From contig CM060987.1 in assembly GCA_030765065.1 (NCBI GenBank), positions 70,504,557-70,568,556 of the forward strand: DNA of 64,000 nt. The letters run 5' to 3'. A program made the position numbers and the translations under genes. The notes under the pieces are model-generated. The model was not told where the DNA came from and did not search any database. It saw only the letters and a program-made list of their open reading frames with translations. This DNA is from Deroplatys truncata (Eukaryota > Arthropoda > Insecta > Mantodea > Mantidae). Positions 1 through 11,439 of the stretch are shown here, piece after piece (position 1 is the stretch's first letter; every line of letters begins with the position of its first letter).

Positions 1-200
1 TGTTCACAGACACACACAGACACACACATACACAGACACACACACAGACACACACACAGACACACACACGGACATGTTTCCAAAAATGCTTTTTTTGGAT
101 TCAGGAGGTCTCAAAACGTGTATTTCCGGCGAAATCTCGGTATCGAATTTTTGGGTGGAATGCAATACTTCCCCTACTTACTATACGTAGTAGAGAAAGT
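1..200 (-). repeat. Family A interspersed repeat, cut by window edge
   Basis: First of many copies of an ~870-bp repeat (family A). I orient it from ACTTTCTCTACT to ACACATCAGA, so this copy is on the minus strand. What is visible is the CA-rich internal microsatellite (1-75), the conserved block with GAAATCTCGGTATCGAATTT, and the terminal motif GTAGTAGAGAAAGT followed by an A run. It is noncoding: the reading frames crossing it come from the CA repeat. The rest of the copy lies outside the window. Confidence 0.85.
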
Positions 201-1297
201 AAAAATGTACACATCAAATTAATTTTATACCGACTAGGAAGATGTTCCAAACGAAGGCAGTTGGAGCTTGCGACCACACATTCCCAACTGTCTTGTAAAA
301 GGCCGCTTGCGGAGCTTTCTTTATTGGCATTATTTTGCTTGTATTTGCACATACCCTTAACTCTATCACTTTGCGCTATCAATTATGACAGGTACATCCT
401 GTATACAGTAACAAAAATTGTTTAATTCCTAAAACAATTCCTGCTTTATGATTTTTGTGTCGTTCATGAAGTTCAGTTTAGTTTGGATATATGGCGCAAT
501 TCTGCTAATGAATTACACACGAAAAATCCACTAGCTGAAAAAGTTTACGAAATGAGAATAACTATTTGGCGAATGAATATATTCAAATTCATTACAGAAT
601 TTGCCAAAATTCTGAGAAATAAAAAGAGTCAAATGACGATTACCTACATGTTTTCTGAGCCCTGGTTTCGAGATCTAGGAATAAACATTAAGTCTGAATT
701 ATTGAGCTTTAATGAATAATATTTTATTTTGTTAATAAGCTACCATTTTTCTATTCTTACTTTTGTAACCTTGACATTCTGCTATTAATGTTAAATAATT
801 CTATGTAGCTATTATTGACATGGTTACTAGTTTTTCTTTTCGCGGTTTGTGATAATATTTTGTTGTTAATAGCAAATCATTTTTTTTAAATATCATTACT
901 TGAAATCAATTTTCTAATGCCAGCACCTAAAACTGTATTATTTCTAAATGTTTTGGCTATGAGCACACACTTCGAATATTGTGTGTATTTTGTAGATGTC
1001 ACACAATGAAATCAAAGGAAGATAAGTACACATACCGACTTTGCTTTAGCTTTTCCTTAAAACCTCCTATATAATAACCAGTCCATATTATTATCTAAAA
1101 GTTAGATATTTATCTAATAATATATTGTACTAATACTCTTTAATGTGTTGTAGGAAATACACGCATGCTTTAAAACTGAACGCAATTTTTACCACATTTC
1201 ATGTCACGTGCTTCTAGCTAATTGATATTAATACAGATACATATTTATTTTCTCTGATTAACAATCTGTCTTAAATTATAAGTAGCTATAAATCATC
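201..1297. other. AT-rich unassigned DNA
   Basis: About 1.1 kb of AT-rich sequence. The longest frame (483-719, plus) is short, AT-driven and has no motif I recognise. I see no repeat shared with the rest of the window. Confidence 0.5.
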
Positions 1298-1640
1298 GTA
1301 GGGGAGGGGTTCCGACCCCTTCAGATGCTTTGGTGCGTGCACTACGGACCCCTAGTATGCGTGGTACTTCTGGCGTTACTAGAAGTACACTGGGTCAAAC
1401 ATTCGAGCCCCTCCCGGAAGGGAGTTGTTCGGATTGGGTTGAACTCGACATGGGTTTCTCCCGAGTATCCACTTTCGTCCTGTGGAGGGAGCGTGTAGTT
1501 GCGTAGCTTTAACCACTCCGTTCTAGCGAAGCAGTGGGGGGGGGTATAAAAGAGGTACCGTCCTAATGGAAAACCCCTCGGGTTTTATCCCTGTACCCCG
1601 ATGCGATGGACTGAATTGTCAGTCCTCATCGTTTAGGGGT
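1298..1640. other. GC-rich block, probable retroposon
   Basis: A GC-rich island with sharp edges in AT-rich DNA. It contains short inverted motifs (GGGGTTCCGACCCC), a B-box-like CATTCGAGCCCC near 1402 and a G run near 1535. Such islands elsewhere in this window are tRNA-derived SINEs, so a SINE or LINE 3' end is the likely explanation. No clear A-box or target-site duplication was found. The flank 1641-2076 is AT-rich with nothing recognisable. Confidence 0.35.
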
Positions 1641-2076
1641 TATTAATTAAATATTTATAAATTAATACTTAAGTTATTATTATTATTAAACATATGAACC
1701 TATCAGTTTTGTTCAAACAAATCCTCTACTAATTACTTCTAACTTTCTACACTGGATATATATTTAAAATGTCCTACACGGGAAATAATATGAAATATTT
1801 AATTTTAGATTAAAGCTGGTGACATTTTCTCTCAGTTTATGGAGCAGTCATTTCAAATACCTTCAATAACATTTGTGATTCTTCAACTAAATACCCCTAT
1901 CGATAGAAGAAATAAATTCACGGAGTGTGCTAGCAGGTGGCTGGAGACAGCTATAGCGGTTTTTAGCATCCTTAAGGAAACTATTAGAGTATACAAAATA
2001 TTCTGAATAAAAATAAGTTACACAACCTACCATGTAACCATAAATGTATTCATCCATAACAAATGCCAATGCCAAT

Positions 2077-2291
2077 ACCGGTAATTTCTCAGAGGCCTCT
2101 TTATCAGGCTTGAGGTTCTTTTACGTGCCGTAAATCTACGTCACGGAACCACCGGCTTTACTTCTCTTCCGAAGGAAGCCATGCTACGGATTTTTATGCC
2201 GGAAAAAATCCATCACCCTCCGCCGGGTTTGAGCCCGCGAACCTCGGAAACTAGAGGCTAGCATGGTAACCACAACACCAGGGAGGACGAC
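2077..2291 (-). repeat. SINE1 copy (tRNA-derived), 3'-truncated
   Basis: Minus-strand copy of a ~275-bp SINE found five times here. The head reads GTCGTCCTCC then TGGTTACCATGCTAGCCTC (pol III A-box region) and a B-box-like GGGTTTGAGCCCGCG on the complementary strand. The body has the family blocks TCCGAAGGAAGCCATGCTA and CGTGCCGTAAATCTACG. It stops at ACCGGTAATT, so the 3' part seen in other copies is missing. Confidence 0.8.
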
Positions 2292-2384
2292 CTAAAAAGG
2301 TACAAGTCCCTAAAGCAGCCATGGGGGAAATACATCCAAGACCCTGAAATGCCCGTAGTAGTACTTTAACCTGCAATGGTTGTT

Positions 2385-2625
2385 TCTAAATGCGGCATCG
2401 CAGGCGACGGACACTGATGATACTAAATAATAATTGGGAAAGAAATTTTGGAAGGATATTTTCTAGGCCTAAGTTTAGGGTACTTCCCCGGTATTTGCCA
2501 CTTCTGAGGATCGAGGAAAACCTGGTAATAACCTCATTCAGTAAGTTCAGCCCTGGTGGGATTTGAACCGCGGACCTCCCGAATGCGAGCCTCACACGTT
2601 AATGCGAAGCCATCTGCTCTGTTGA
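2385..2625 (-). repeat. SINE2-type tRNA-derived SINE
   Basis: On the minus strand a tRNA-like head (ATGGCTTCGCATTAACG, then GGTTCAAATCCCACC as an excellent B-box) is followed by a body of the TTTTCC / GCAAATACCGGGG / CTTAGGCC type seen in many insect SINEs. The head and the B-box spacing fit a pol III promoter. No other full copy is in the window. The short open frames here are shadows of it. Confidence 0.65.
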
Positions 2626-2983
2626 GCATGTATCACCAATCGAATTCAACCTGCAAGAACCATGTAGAACAAAACTTTTCTCGAAAGTTCAGAGCCTCTG
2701 GAAGAATAAGAAAAAGAGATAGGAAAGTCGAGAAAGGCGTGATTATCTGTTAGACTAAAGAAGAAAGAAGAAAGATTCAAGGAGTTTCTTATTACAGCAT
2801 CATTAGGAGAAAGGCCCAGAAATGTATCGATGATATTCCATTACTCAGTTCTTAAAATTTCTGTTTTCAATTTCCGTTCAGAGAAGCTGCCATCTTTATG
2901 AATGTACGTATTTTTATTTCAGTATAAACAAAACCGTACACCTACGAGCCTTACTGACGCATCCACATTTGAATTGTAAAAAA

Positions 2984-3853
2984 TCTGATGTGCTACACTC
3001 ACATGACTTTCTCTACTCTTGTACAATCTATTTTTACAAACGTTTATTCTCCATATGCTTCATGTTAATCGAGATATCGAGATGTCAATCTTATTGCTAA
3101 TTTTCTTGTAGATGTAAGGGGAACATGGTAGGTTATAAGCGATAGTCAAATCTTTTAAGCGCTGGTTGCTATGTGGCGCATTCTATTCTGTTTGCATATC
3201 CAGGACATAAAAAATTGAATAACGAATTTGAGAAAAAGTATAAGTATTGGAAAATTTAAGGAAATAATAAGCAATATCTCGAAAATGGTTCACTCGACTA
3301 AAAAAATGTATATGACCTAAATTGTGTATTTTAACGCGATCTACATTTTTTGTGTAGTAAAATTTCGTCTATCTCTTATGGTTTACCAGTTATGCAAAAG
3401 TCGTTCACAATAAAGAATACTTTTGGAGACATTCCCAGGAAATTCAAGATATACATTTTATTTATCATGACAATATCTTAAACATATGATATTTTAATCA
3501 AAATCGTTAGAGCCGTTTTTGAGAAAATTAAAATTTTCGAAAAATGTTCCATGTAAAGGGTAGTCTGGGGTGGGGGGATTTTCTTGAAAACCTTCGTGTC
3601 GCATCTCTGAAAGATACTGAACCTAAATACCAAGTTTGGCGTTTATCCGACTCTTCATTTTTGAGTTATGCTAATCACAGATACACACACAGACACACAG
3701 ACACACAGACAGACACACACACGGACATGTTTCCAAAAATGCTTTTTTTGGATTCAGGGAGTCTCAAAACATGTATTTCCGGTGAAATCTCGGTATCGAA
3801 TTTTTGGGTGGAATGCAATACTTCCCCTACTTACTATACGTAGTAGAGAAAGT
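2984..3853 (-). repeat. Family A copy, full length (870 bp)
   Basis: Full-length copy from TCTGATGTG to GAGAAAGT, flanked by A runs on both sides. The complement carries the 5' end ACTTTCTCTAC, the (CA)n/(GACA)n microsatellite (3677-3725), the block CAAAATCGTTAGAGCC and the 3' hairpin ATGTG-AGTGTAG-CACAT. Frames at 3544-3843 and 3668-3934 are chance readings of it. Confidence 0.9.
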
Positions 3854-4149
3854 AAAAATACGGGCAAATGCCGACACTTTCGTTATGAAAATGGCATTTA
3901 TCTCATTAAACAATTGAAGTCACTGATGAATTAAGACTTACATTACAAAGCCATGGTTTGGAAATTCGTAGTAAATTTTATAAATAATTCCAAATTAATA
4001 CCTCTAGTTTTACTTCTCTACCACCTGCCTATAATAGGCAAAAGTGTGTTCGATAAAAAATTCTACCCGATATATGCCGAAAATATACGTTTTTATATCC
4101 AATGAACAGAAAAAAACATTAAAGCATTTTACTTTCTATACTACTTAAC

Positions 4150-4655
4150 CAGCGGGATGTCGCAGGCCGCAACGTCTAAGGCCCGCATCGCGAGGCCCGC
4201 CCACTCTCACCATGGGTTTTTTCGTGGTTTTTCCTGGTTGAAAAGGCGAATGTCTACCACGGCTCTCCTCTCTTCCTATTTAATTTTCCTCTTTCACGTT
4301 ACAGGTTGACTCCGGGCTTGTGTGTCGGTAGGTGGCGGGCAGTTGGCACAGCGGCTTGCGCTTTGGAACTCCTTCTCGGGCCCGTTAGATGTCAGTCGTT
4401 CGAGCCTCCACTGCTGGGTTGAGCTTTCCCCGGTCTCCGCTGGAGGGGAGCTTGTGAACCGCCCTCCCGTTCCTTGAGAGGGTTGCCGCGGAGTGCTCTC
4501 CGGCCGGGTGGTCAAGCCAGTAACCATTAGGGAATTCTGCTCGTCTCTGTTGTCTGCGCTAGCCGGTCCTGCGACTCCTTCATCTCATCCGCTTCTCCCG
4601 GACGTGTATCCCTTGCGGGTCGAGGTGCTAGGTATCCCCTCCGTCTACTAATCCT
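4150..4655 (+). repeat. SINE3-like GC-rich retroposon
   Basis: A GC-rich block opening with AGCGGGATGTC and containing CTCTCACCATGGGTTTTTTC, which matches the head and body of the better-preserved SINE3 at 41428-41977. A second tRNA-like module follows: A-box TGGCACAGCGG at 4344 and B-box GTTCGAGCC at 4398, 54 bases apart. This could be a dimeric SINE or two adjacent insertions. Minus-strand frames at 4294-4712 have no recognised domain. Confidence 0.5.
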
Positions 4656-4656
4656 A

Positions 4657-4735
4657 ATCTCTCTCCAGTAGGAAGTATTGCATTCCATACCGAGAATCCA
4701 TCGGAAATGCACGATTTGAGGCTCCCTAAATCGAT
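4657..4735 (+). repeat. Family A 5'-end fragment
   Basis: A diverged ~80-bp fragment of the family A left end: TCTCTCCAGTAGGAAGTATTG, then TACCGAGA, then TTTGAGGCTCCCTAAAT. It abuts the next full copy, so insertions are stacked here. Confidence 0.6.
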
Positions 4736-4750
4736 AACAAACAAAAAAAA

Positions 4751-5611
4751 TCTAATGTGTTACACTCACATGACTTTCTCTACTCTTGTACAAACTATTT
4801 TTACAAACGCTTATTCTCCATATGCTTCATGTTAATCGAGATATCGAGATGTCAATCTTATTGATAATTTTCTTGTAGATGCAAGGGGAACATGGTAGGT
4901 TATAAGCGATAGTCAAATATTTTAACGCTGGTTGCTATGTGGAGTATTCCATTCTCTTTGCATGTCCAGGACATAAAAAAATGAATAACGAATTTGAGAA
5001 AAAGTATAAGTTTTGGCAAATTTAAGGAAATAACAAGCAATATCTCGAAAATGGTTCACTCGACTAAAAAAATGTATATGACGTAAATTGTGTATTTTAA
5101 CGCGATCTACATTTTTTGTGTAGTAAAATTTCGTCTATCTCTTATGGTTTACCAGTTATGCAAAAGTCGTTCATAATGAAGAATACTTTTGGAGACATTC
5201 CCAGAAATTTCGAGATATACATTTCATTTCTCATGACATTATCTTAAACATATGATATTTTCATCAAAATCGTTAGAGCCATTTTTGAGAAAATTAAAAT
5301 TTTCGAAAAATGTTCCATGTAAAGGGTAGTCTGGGGTGGGGGGATTTTCTTGAAAATCTTCGTGTCGCATCTCTGGAAGATACTGAACGTAAATACCAAG
5401 TTTGGTGTTTATCCGACTGTTAGTTTTTGAGGTATACTGTTCACAGACACACACACAGACACACACACAGACACACACACGGACATGTTTCCAAAAATGC
5501 TTTTTTTGGATTCAGGAGGTCTCAAAACATGTATTTCCGGTGAAATCTCGGTATCGAATTTTTGGGTGGAATGCAATACTTCCCCTACTTACTATACGTA
5601 GTAGAGAAAGT
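4751..5611 (-). repeat. Family A copy, full length (861 bp)
   Basis: Starts TCTAATGTGTTACAC after an A run and ends GTAGTAGAGAAAGT before another A run. It is a close relative of the copy at 2984-3853. The microsatellite (5440-5482) is mostly (CA)n in three blocks separated by G. The frame at 5239-5478, rich in alternating Cys and Val, is this dinucleotide repeat read as codons. Confidence 0.9.
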
Positions 5612-5660
5612 AAAAAAATACATTTTTAGAAAAAGGTCCGCGCGTTACTGATGTAATCAA

Positions 5661-5663
<3 letters not shown>

Positions 5664-5708
<45 letters not shown>
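5664..5708. repeat. (TA)n microsatellite
   Basis: About 45 bases of uninterrupted TA, leading into a short CACA stretch. It lies directly beside a family A piece (ATTTTTAGAAAAAGGTCCG, 5622-5640). Confidence 0.9.
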
Positions 5709-5709
<1 letters not shown>

Positions 5710-5710
<1 letters not shown>

Positions 5711-6769
5711 GCACACACATCAGCCCAAACCAGTAGCTTTGGAGATAATTGAGAAAATTGTTTCTTTTATGACTGGCTGTAAACAATAAGCTTACCTTGA
5801 ATACCTTACATAATGTGGGCCTCTGACGAGAAAACGTTTGCGGGGTGTTCTGCTCTCCGGAGGAGTGAGGGGGGGATAGTACTACGTGGTAGCTCACAAC
5901 GATGTCATAAATAGAACTACTATCTACATTAAAAATATCGCGCAACGTTATTATTTTAGCGTGTTTCACTTGGAGCGGTGTGTATGTGTTTTCTAGTTAT
6001 TTATTAGGTTGTTTACAATGCCCATTAAGAAAGGAAACACAAACTAACACAAAGTAATACGAAGTAATCTCTGTTTATTCGTTCGCCTTATGAATCTTCA
6101 CTTGTATCCAGCATTGCTAGTACAAGAGCGTATGTTTTCTAAGAGGGACTTAGATGTGGTGGATATGTTAAAAGTACGGAGTAGAGCCATAATGTTTCTC
6201 AGATAGCGCTAGAATTGTGCATGTCAACACATTCCTTACAGCCATATTCTCGTCAGAGGAACACAGTACTGTATTAAGTCATTCATCCATTACCAAAATA
6301 TATGCATATATTTAAACTTTTAGGACTCATACCATTTCAAAGAAATTACTTTACAGTACTAGAAATATTAATATCGGTTCACAATGATCAAAATAAGAGC
6401 ATGGTAAGAAAGAAGAAAATAAATTGGAGTTTAATGCAAGACTTAATGATCCATTAATTTAACATCAGCAAGAATAAGAATATCTTTGTATATGAGAGGC
6501 AAAATAAACCAATAAGCACATCATCCCACAGTCACACTCATTTCGAAGGTAAGTTTTGGCCGCTTCAAAATCTCCACGAACAGCGCAGTAGTTAGAATGC
6601 ACATAATTTAACAGCTTGGGTAGGTTCTTCATTTTTGCTTCTTCTGTAGGTGGTTTGCTCTGTAGGTATGCTTGGTATTGAAATGGGTGCATAATTAAGC
6701 CATTAGTGCTAGCGTATCGTTTGACATATCCATGAAAACATTTGTCAAAAATATTATACAAGTTGCTGC
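5710..6769. other. Unassigned DNA with one unrecognised minus ORF
   Basis: Mostly AT-rich. A 98-residue minus-strand frame at 6465-6761 (starts MYNIFDK, contains KNLPKLLNYVHSNYC) lies directly downstream of the DUF7869-like relic on the same strand. It may be part of the same dead element, but I recognise no domain. A GC-richer patch at 5815-5885 is anonymous. Confidence 0.35.
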
Positions 6770-7046
6770 TAGAGAAATAAGCTCGTTATATTCCCTAGGT
6801 TTGTGCATCACTTTCTAGAGACGTTGCCATTGTTTGTAATAAAGATCTCTATCATTTTTATAATCATAATAATTCTGAGGAGGTTCAACCTCCTTCACTG
6901 TGAATTCACCAGGTTTAGCGCTCTGTATACGGTGCTCCGTGAAGTCATGTAGAGTGTATAAATCCTGTCAAACACTGTAAGACTCCTCTTGATAATCTCA
7001 AAATCCCGGTCACAATGTAAGAAACTGTGACCTCTTACTAAGAACT
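6770..7046 (-). pseudogene. DUF7869-like transposase-derived protein, relic
   Basis: Reading the minus strand down from 7046 gives LVRGHSFLHCDRDFEIIKR, a run of ~16 residues, then after a frameshift LHDFTEHRIQSAKPGEFTV, KEVEPPQNYYDYKNDRD, a stop after QWQRL, and MHKPREYNELIS. The pattern RGHSFLPCDRDFG...I.R followed by an EY.ELI motif is what I remember from arthropod proteins annotated DUF7869, widespread transposon-associated proteins with a DDE-like core. One frameshift and one in-frame stop show it is dead. The assignment rests on motif memory only; a homology search with this stretch would settle it. Confidence 0.5.
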
Positions 7047-8162
7047 ACTGTGTTTTTTGGAACATCCCTGAGTTTTAAGTAAAGGGCTGTTTTCTCCGCA
7101 TAGAGAGTTTCGTTCACCGAAAGCTTTACAATATGTTCTCGTATAATCATTTGTATATCGTGCATTTGGAGTTTAGAAACACATTGTACCCCTTTGGTCC
7201 TCTAATTGTTTCCCTTCCATCTTCAAATCACACAGTTTGCAAATACGTTTCTCAATTACAGACGAAATACTGAAAGAACTGCATCAAGCATACTTCGCGA
7301 CGCCGATCTCCTATCAGGAATGGTATTTAAATGATGCTGAACTTTCTTGGACGCCCCCGAAGAAACACTTCCTGGTCATCTTTTGAAAGGATGTTCCAGA
7401 ATTTGGTAAATATATGCATACAGTTTTCTTCTCCGATTGATTCTAACACTTTCTCGTACACATGTTGGGAAATGTAAGGAGTGTATGAGCACATGAAGCG
7501 ATCGCAAACAAGAATAAAGATACACACAGAGTGAAGCAAACGGGTTCTTCTGAAATACCTATTTGCTTTTATTCAGTGAATGAGCCTACTAATTATTAAC
7601 ATTCAAATGCAGAATGAGCTCACTAGTCATGATATTCACTCCAGCAAAATATCAAGGAACGATAATATGACGGGTAAAGGCATGCCGAATATACAGTAAT
7701 AAAGCCAATAATACTTACTAGCACGAATAAAAAAATTGCTAAAATATGATCTTGTGCTCTTTCACAAAGAAATCCATACGTTCGAGGTATTATTGCGAAA
7801 ACTTAAGTTTATACGACTTTTCTGTGAATTTAACTTCCTGCTGATTACATTGTGCATAATTTTGTGCAATTCGTTTTTAATTTACAAGAGGTATACCAAA
7901 ACGTACAGACGAAAAATGTAGAACTTCTTAAAATTTGTAGCAAATAATTTTGTAGTACGGTTAGCCGTTTTCAAAATGTTCCATGTTGCACGTTTATGCT
8001 TTTCCAAGTACATTCGTCAGACATACCCAAAAGTTTGCGATTCTTTCTTTCTATCGCAAGAGCTTGTTACCACGGCTAAACATTTGAGTGGTATTTCTGT
8101 GCGTTATACTATAATGAGTACTTAATGCTTGATTTGAAACCATTTCTAGATAAATATATATC
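7047..8162. other. Unassigned AT-rich DNA
   Basis: Contains an unrecognised 70-residue minus frame (7327-7539) with VYEKVLESIGEENC and HIFTKFWNILSKDDQE. It is possibly an upstream part of the DUF7869-like element because it is on the same strand within 300 bases. The plus frame 7736-7921 is AT-driven. No splice or promoter signal stands out. Confidence 0.3.
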
Positions 8163-8481
8163 GTGAATGACGGTCGTAACGTGCATAGAAGAATAACTTT
8201 TTATATGAATACTGTAATATACAAGGGATATATGGATTTGTCATGGGTAGAGGAAATCGTGCGAGTGTTCACATTCTTGTTGTTGGTTTTTTTTTTTTTG
8301 TGCATCAAAACTAACAGTGGCCGCAAATGTTTGAAAGTACATAATAATAAACCTGCACAAGGGTCTGGACAAACACACTCCACAATCAGCCGTTTGCGAG
8401 ACAGTAACAAATTTTCTTCAGAAACTCTTTTTCCCAGCATCTGCCGTGTGACCAAGCAGGGGATCATTGAATTTACTTTTT

Positions 8482-8552
8482 TTCTGAAGGAAGCCATGCA
8501 AATGAGTTTACGCCTGAGAAAAGAAATCCATCGGTTTTTAACCCGAAAGTAC
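8482..8552 (-). repeat. Diverged SINE1 fragment
   Basis: CTGAAGGAAGCCATGC, then TTTACGCCTGAGAAAAG and AAATCCATCGG track the SINE1 body (CCGAAGGAAGCCATGC, TTTACGCCCGAAAAAA, ATCCATCGCC). The fragment sits inside the 180-residue plus-strand frame 8163-8705. Part of that frame is therefore retroposon, and the frame is very unlikely to be a gene. Confidence 0.55.
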
Positions 8553-8789
8553 TTTTTTTTTAAAATAAAAGGAAAAATTATTCGAAAAGATTGGAAAAGA
8601 GGTGTAAGGGAGGTTTGTGCAGTCCCGCATGAGCACCTTCATTATTCTCGCGATGAGTGCATGCTGCATACTATTTTAAGGGAGCGAGTGAAGCTGCAGT
8701 CATGACACAAGTCTGACTGCAGCTCAGATATTCAAATGTGAGAGTGGGAAATAAGGAGTCTAATCACAAAACAATAACAAAATTCCGTT

Positions 8790-9435
8790 GTCATTTTCGC
8801 GGATGGCTGTTACGTATCTCTTCTGCATATGATGCTGTTGATAATTCAAGCACTGGTCTGTTGATGATGGTGTGTTTCTCACGGAGTATCTGATGCGACT
8901 TCTCGTTACCTGGAGAGTCGTGTCTGTTGCTCACATGATGCGGTGAAGTTGAACATGCCTGGATATCCTGTACTGCTGATTCTAAAGCGCGAGTCTACGA
9001 CATTATAGCAATTCGGAAGATGAAGGCGAGTCTTGTTCTGTCCCTTATCAGCTTTCCGGAGCAGAGAGCTGTGCCGTAACATGCTCCACCTCCTCTTGGA
9101 GATCCTAAACAGCACTCTGAACGCCTGTAGTCTTGCTTGGTGCTGTCTGTGGTGCTGTTCTGCGTTGTGTTGACGGTAAGCTGGACAGTAGTAATGTGTT
9201 GTCTCGCTGCGGTGTTAATTGTCTGCTGCAAGGGTGGAATGGGCACTGCACCTGACCCCGTGTACTTGTACTGGCCACCACAGATAACACAGTAACGTCG
9301 CGACGTCGCAGGTAATGTGCCGTGCAGTGAAGCAGTGCCATGAGAGAGTTGCTGTCACAATAATAACAGCGAGGTGGCGCGGTTGTATCCATAGACACGG
9401 AGCAGTTGGGGCTACTGCTGGCTTCGATCTTGAGG
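8790..9435. other. GC-richer block of unknown origin
   Basis: A ~650-base stretch with overlapping minus-strand frames (8906-9115, 8995-9246, 9105-9398). One begins MSMDTTAPPRCYYCDSN, which recalls a CX2C knuckle but lacks the rest of a retroviral-type zinc finger. Base composition and frame switching suggest a decayed coding region, possibly internal sequence of an LTR element given the LTR-like DNA just downstream. Not identified. Confidence 0.3.
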
Positions 9436-10146
9436 GTTCAGACAGAATGTGCCGGAATTAATTTTAATATGTGCTAATTTATTCAGTGTTTAATTTAATA
9501 TATAAATGATATATGTTTACAACGTGAAAACCATGTAATTAGTAATTTCTGTATAATGTAATATTTGTCGTGTACATAATGTTCCTGTTTAACTAAGTTT
9601 AGATGTCTTAAACTCTGCAGTTAGGGTAGAAATATGCTGTTCACATGGTCAGGAAAACGGTATCTTTTGTGTTAGAATAGAAGGGTAAAGTTTTTTAGAT
9701 TAAGCAGTACACAGCAGTTCACAGTTGAAGAGTTGTTAAAGAGTACGCCGTTCACAGTTGACTTTTAGATTAAGCAGTACACAGTTGATCAGTAAGTTAA
9801 AGAGTTGAGTAGTTCACAGTTGAGTTTTAAATATGAACAGTTAGACGGTTGAAAGCAGTTTAAAGTTGACAATTGGCGCGCAAATGGTAATAAGTGAACA
9901 GGAACATTATGTAGTGTTAGAGTGAAGAAATGAGAATAAATATCCATAAACCAAACCTTACAGTGTGTAGTAAATTTCCTCTGAGCTCCTAGTACCACCT
10001 CTGAGATCGACGAGCTTATTACCAAACATGATAGGCAGAGTCTATGCAAACATCACCGCTGGGAAACAACTAGCCAGGGTAACAGCGAGAAGGACAACAA
10101 GACGAAGCCACGTCGAATGGAGAAAAAGGTTCAGTAAATTTTAGCA
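9436..10146 (+). repeat. Possible LTR-like unit with short tandem repeats
   Basis: AT-rich unit holding a degenerate array (9705-9870) of CAGTTCACAGTTGA-type repeats, resembling the repeated initiator region of the neighbouring LTR. It also has TTGGCGCGCAAATGG near 9873 and AATAAA near 9936. It directly precedes the LTR-A copy at 10147. No termini or target duplications could be fixed. Confidence 0.3.
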
Positions 10147-10520
10147 TGATGCAGTAATTTGTATCACAAATTATTTAAATGTAAAGAATGATTATAGTAT
10201 GAATATGCATTTTTATGTGTCATTGATTTAAGATGTTTGTTGATTGTAATTATTGTTGAGAAGTTAGTTTATACGGCCTTACTGAAACTGACAATAATAG
10301 CGTGCAATAATGCAGCGAGGGGGTGAGCTGTTTATCATTATTAGAGACGAGGAAGTTACGTAATGTTGGTGCGTTTTTCTGTAGAATTTGCTGGAACATT
10401 CTTCCTAGAGCATATGTATTCATAATTTTCATTGGATATAAAAATAGACGCTAATGTTGGCGCGTTTTATTAGCCAATTGCAGCTCAGTTATAATCTTTA
10501 GGCATATCGGGGTGTAGGAG

Positions 10521-10560
10521 TATAAAAAGGACTAGGTTAGAGATAGACCACGTCAGTTCA
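10521..10560 (+). promoter_or_regulatory. LTR-A core promoter (TATA + Inr)
   Basis: TATAAAAAGG at 10521 is followed by CGTCAGTTCA at 10551, giving an initiator TCAGTT with A at 10555, 34 bases from the TATA start. The same arrangement is in the second LTR-A copy. Confidence 0.55.
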
Positions 10561-10682
10561 TCAAAAATCTTTGTACACTACACGTCGTCTTAACGTCAGT
10601 TCGTCGAAAATATTTGTATGATACACGTCGCCTTCAGTCCGTCAGTTCAGCAGAAAATATTTGTAAAGTACACATCGGTTAT
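10551..10682 (+). repeat. Tandem repeats downstream of LTR-A TATA box
   Basis: Three diverged units beginning CGTCAGTTC at 10551, 10594 and 10640 (spacing 43 and 46), each followed by AAAATATTTGTA-like sequence and ACACGTCG. Each unit repeats the initiator motif. Confidence 0.7.
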
Positions 10683-11439
10683 CGATTCACAAGTTACGCG
10701 TAGCAGAGTTATGAAAAATCTAAAGTGTTGTAAAGTTAATTATACAAAAAAAGTTGAAGTACGCGAATTAAGAATGATCAGTAAATAAGTTGTTATAACA
10801 GTTTCAGTTTGGCGAGTGTCAAGATCAATGTGTAAATGTGATAGTGACTGTGCTCGACAATAAAAGTGTAAAACAAATTCCTTCATCAGCGTTATCTTTG
10901 GATAAAAGACTCCTTTCCGTTTACACAACCTGTATAAAGAGATGTGCTCGACCAAAACGATCATAGCTAGCCGGAGGACAGTAAACCAAAATTAAATAAA
11001 ATAACAGTAGCATTCTTTCAAACGAACACTAATACTACCGCAAATTGCTAACACCAGATGGAGCTACAAACCTAACAAAGAATCACGTCACAAAAATGGC
11101 TTCACCACGCGGAGTAAACACACATACACAAATACACAAACATTAATAATACCACTTCAAATTGGCTTCACCACGTGGGGCTAACAAAATAAATATAAAT
11201 AACATTAAAATCATTTCAAATTGGCACCCATCTCTACCACTACACCGCGTTCGATTCCAACCCGAGCGGGCATCGAACCCGGGACTGCCACCAACGGCGC
11301 AGTCTCGAAACAATCAGAGAGCACGGGTGCCGACGCAGGGTACACCCTAACAAGGACAACCTCGTGGTCAAAGCAGTCATAAAGTGCGCCCTGTCCAGAA
11401 GCAGGAGCCGCAAAAGAGATGTAGGCCCCCGTTTGGAGA

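Larger units (their letters stand above)
10147..11250 (+). mobile_element. LTR-A copy with PBS-like modules
   Basis: Homologous along its length to the unit at 49308-50280. It starts TGATGCAGTAATTTGTATC and has the blocks GCAGCGAGGGGGTGAG and GACGCTAATGTTGGCGCG, a TATA box (10521), tandem repeats, AATAAAA and TAGCCGGAGGACA. Three modules at 11097, 11163 and 11222 begin TGGC; the middle one, TGGCTTCACCACGTGGGGCT, resembles the tRNA-Lys primer-binding site TGGCGCCCAACGTGGGGC as I remember it. No terminal duplication was found, so this may be a 5' LTR plus leader of a decayed element. The right boundary is uncertain. Confidence 0.6.

Noticed and set aside
8163..8705. 180-residue plus-strand open frame
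   Set aside because: Part of it is a diverged SINE1 fragment (8482-8552), it includes a poly-T-derived Phe run, and no domain is seen. Treated as chance.
9105..9398. Gag-type zinc knuckle
   Set aside because: CYYC is present but the remaining His and Cys do not follow CX2CX4HX4C spacing.
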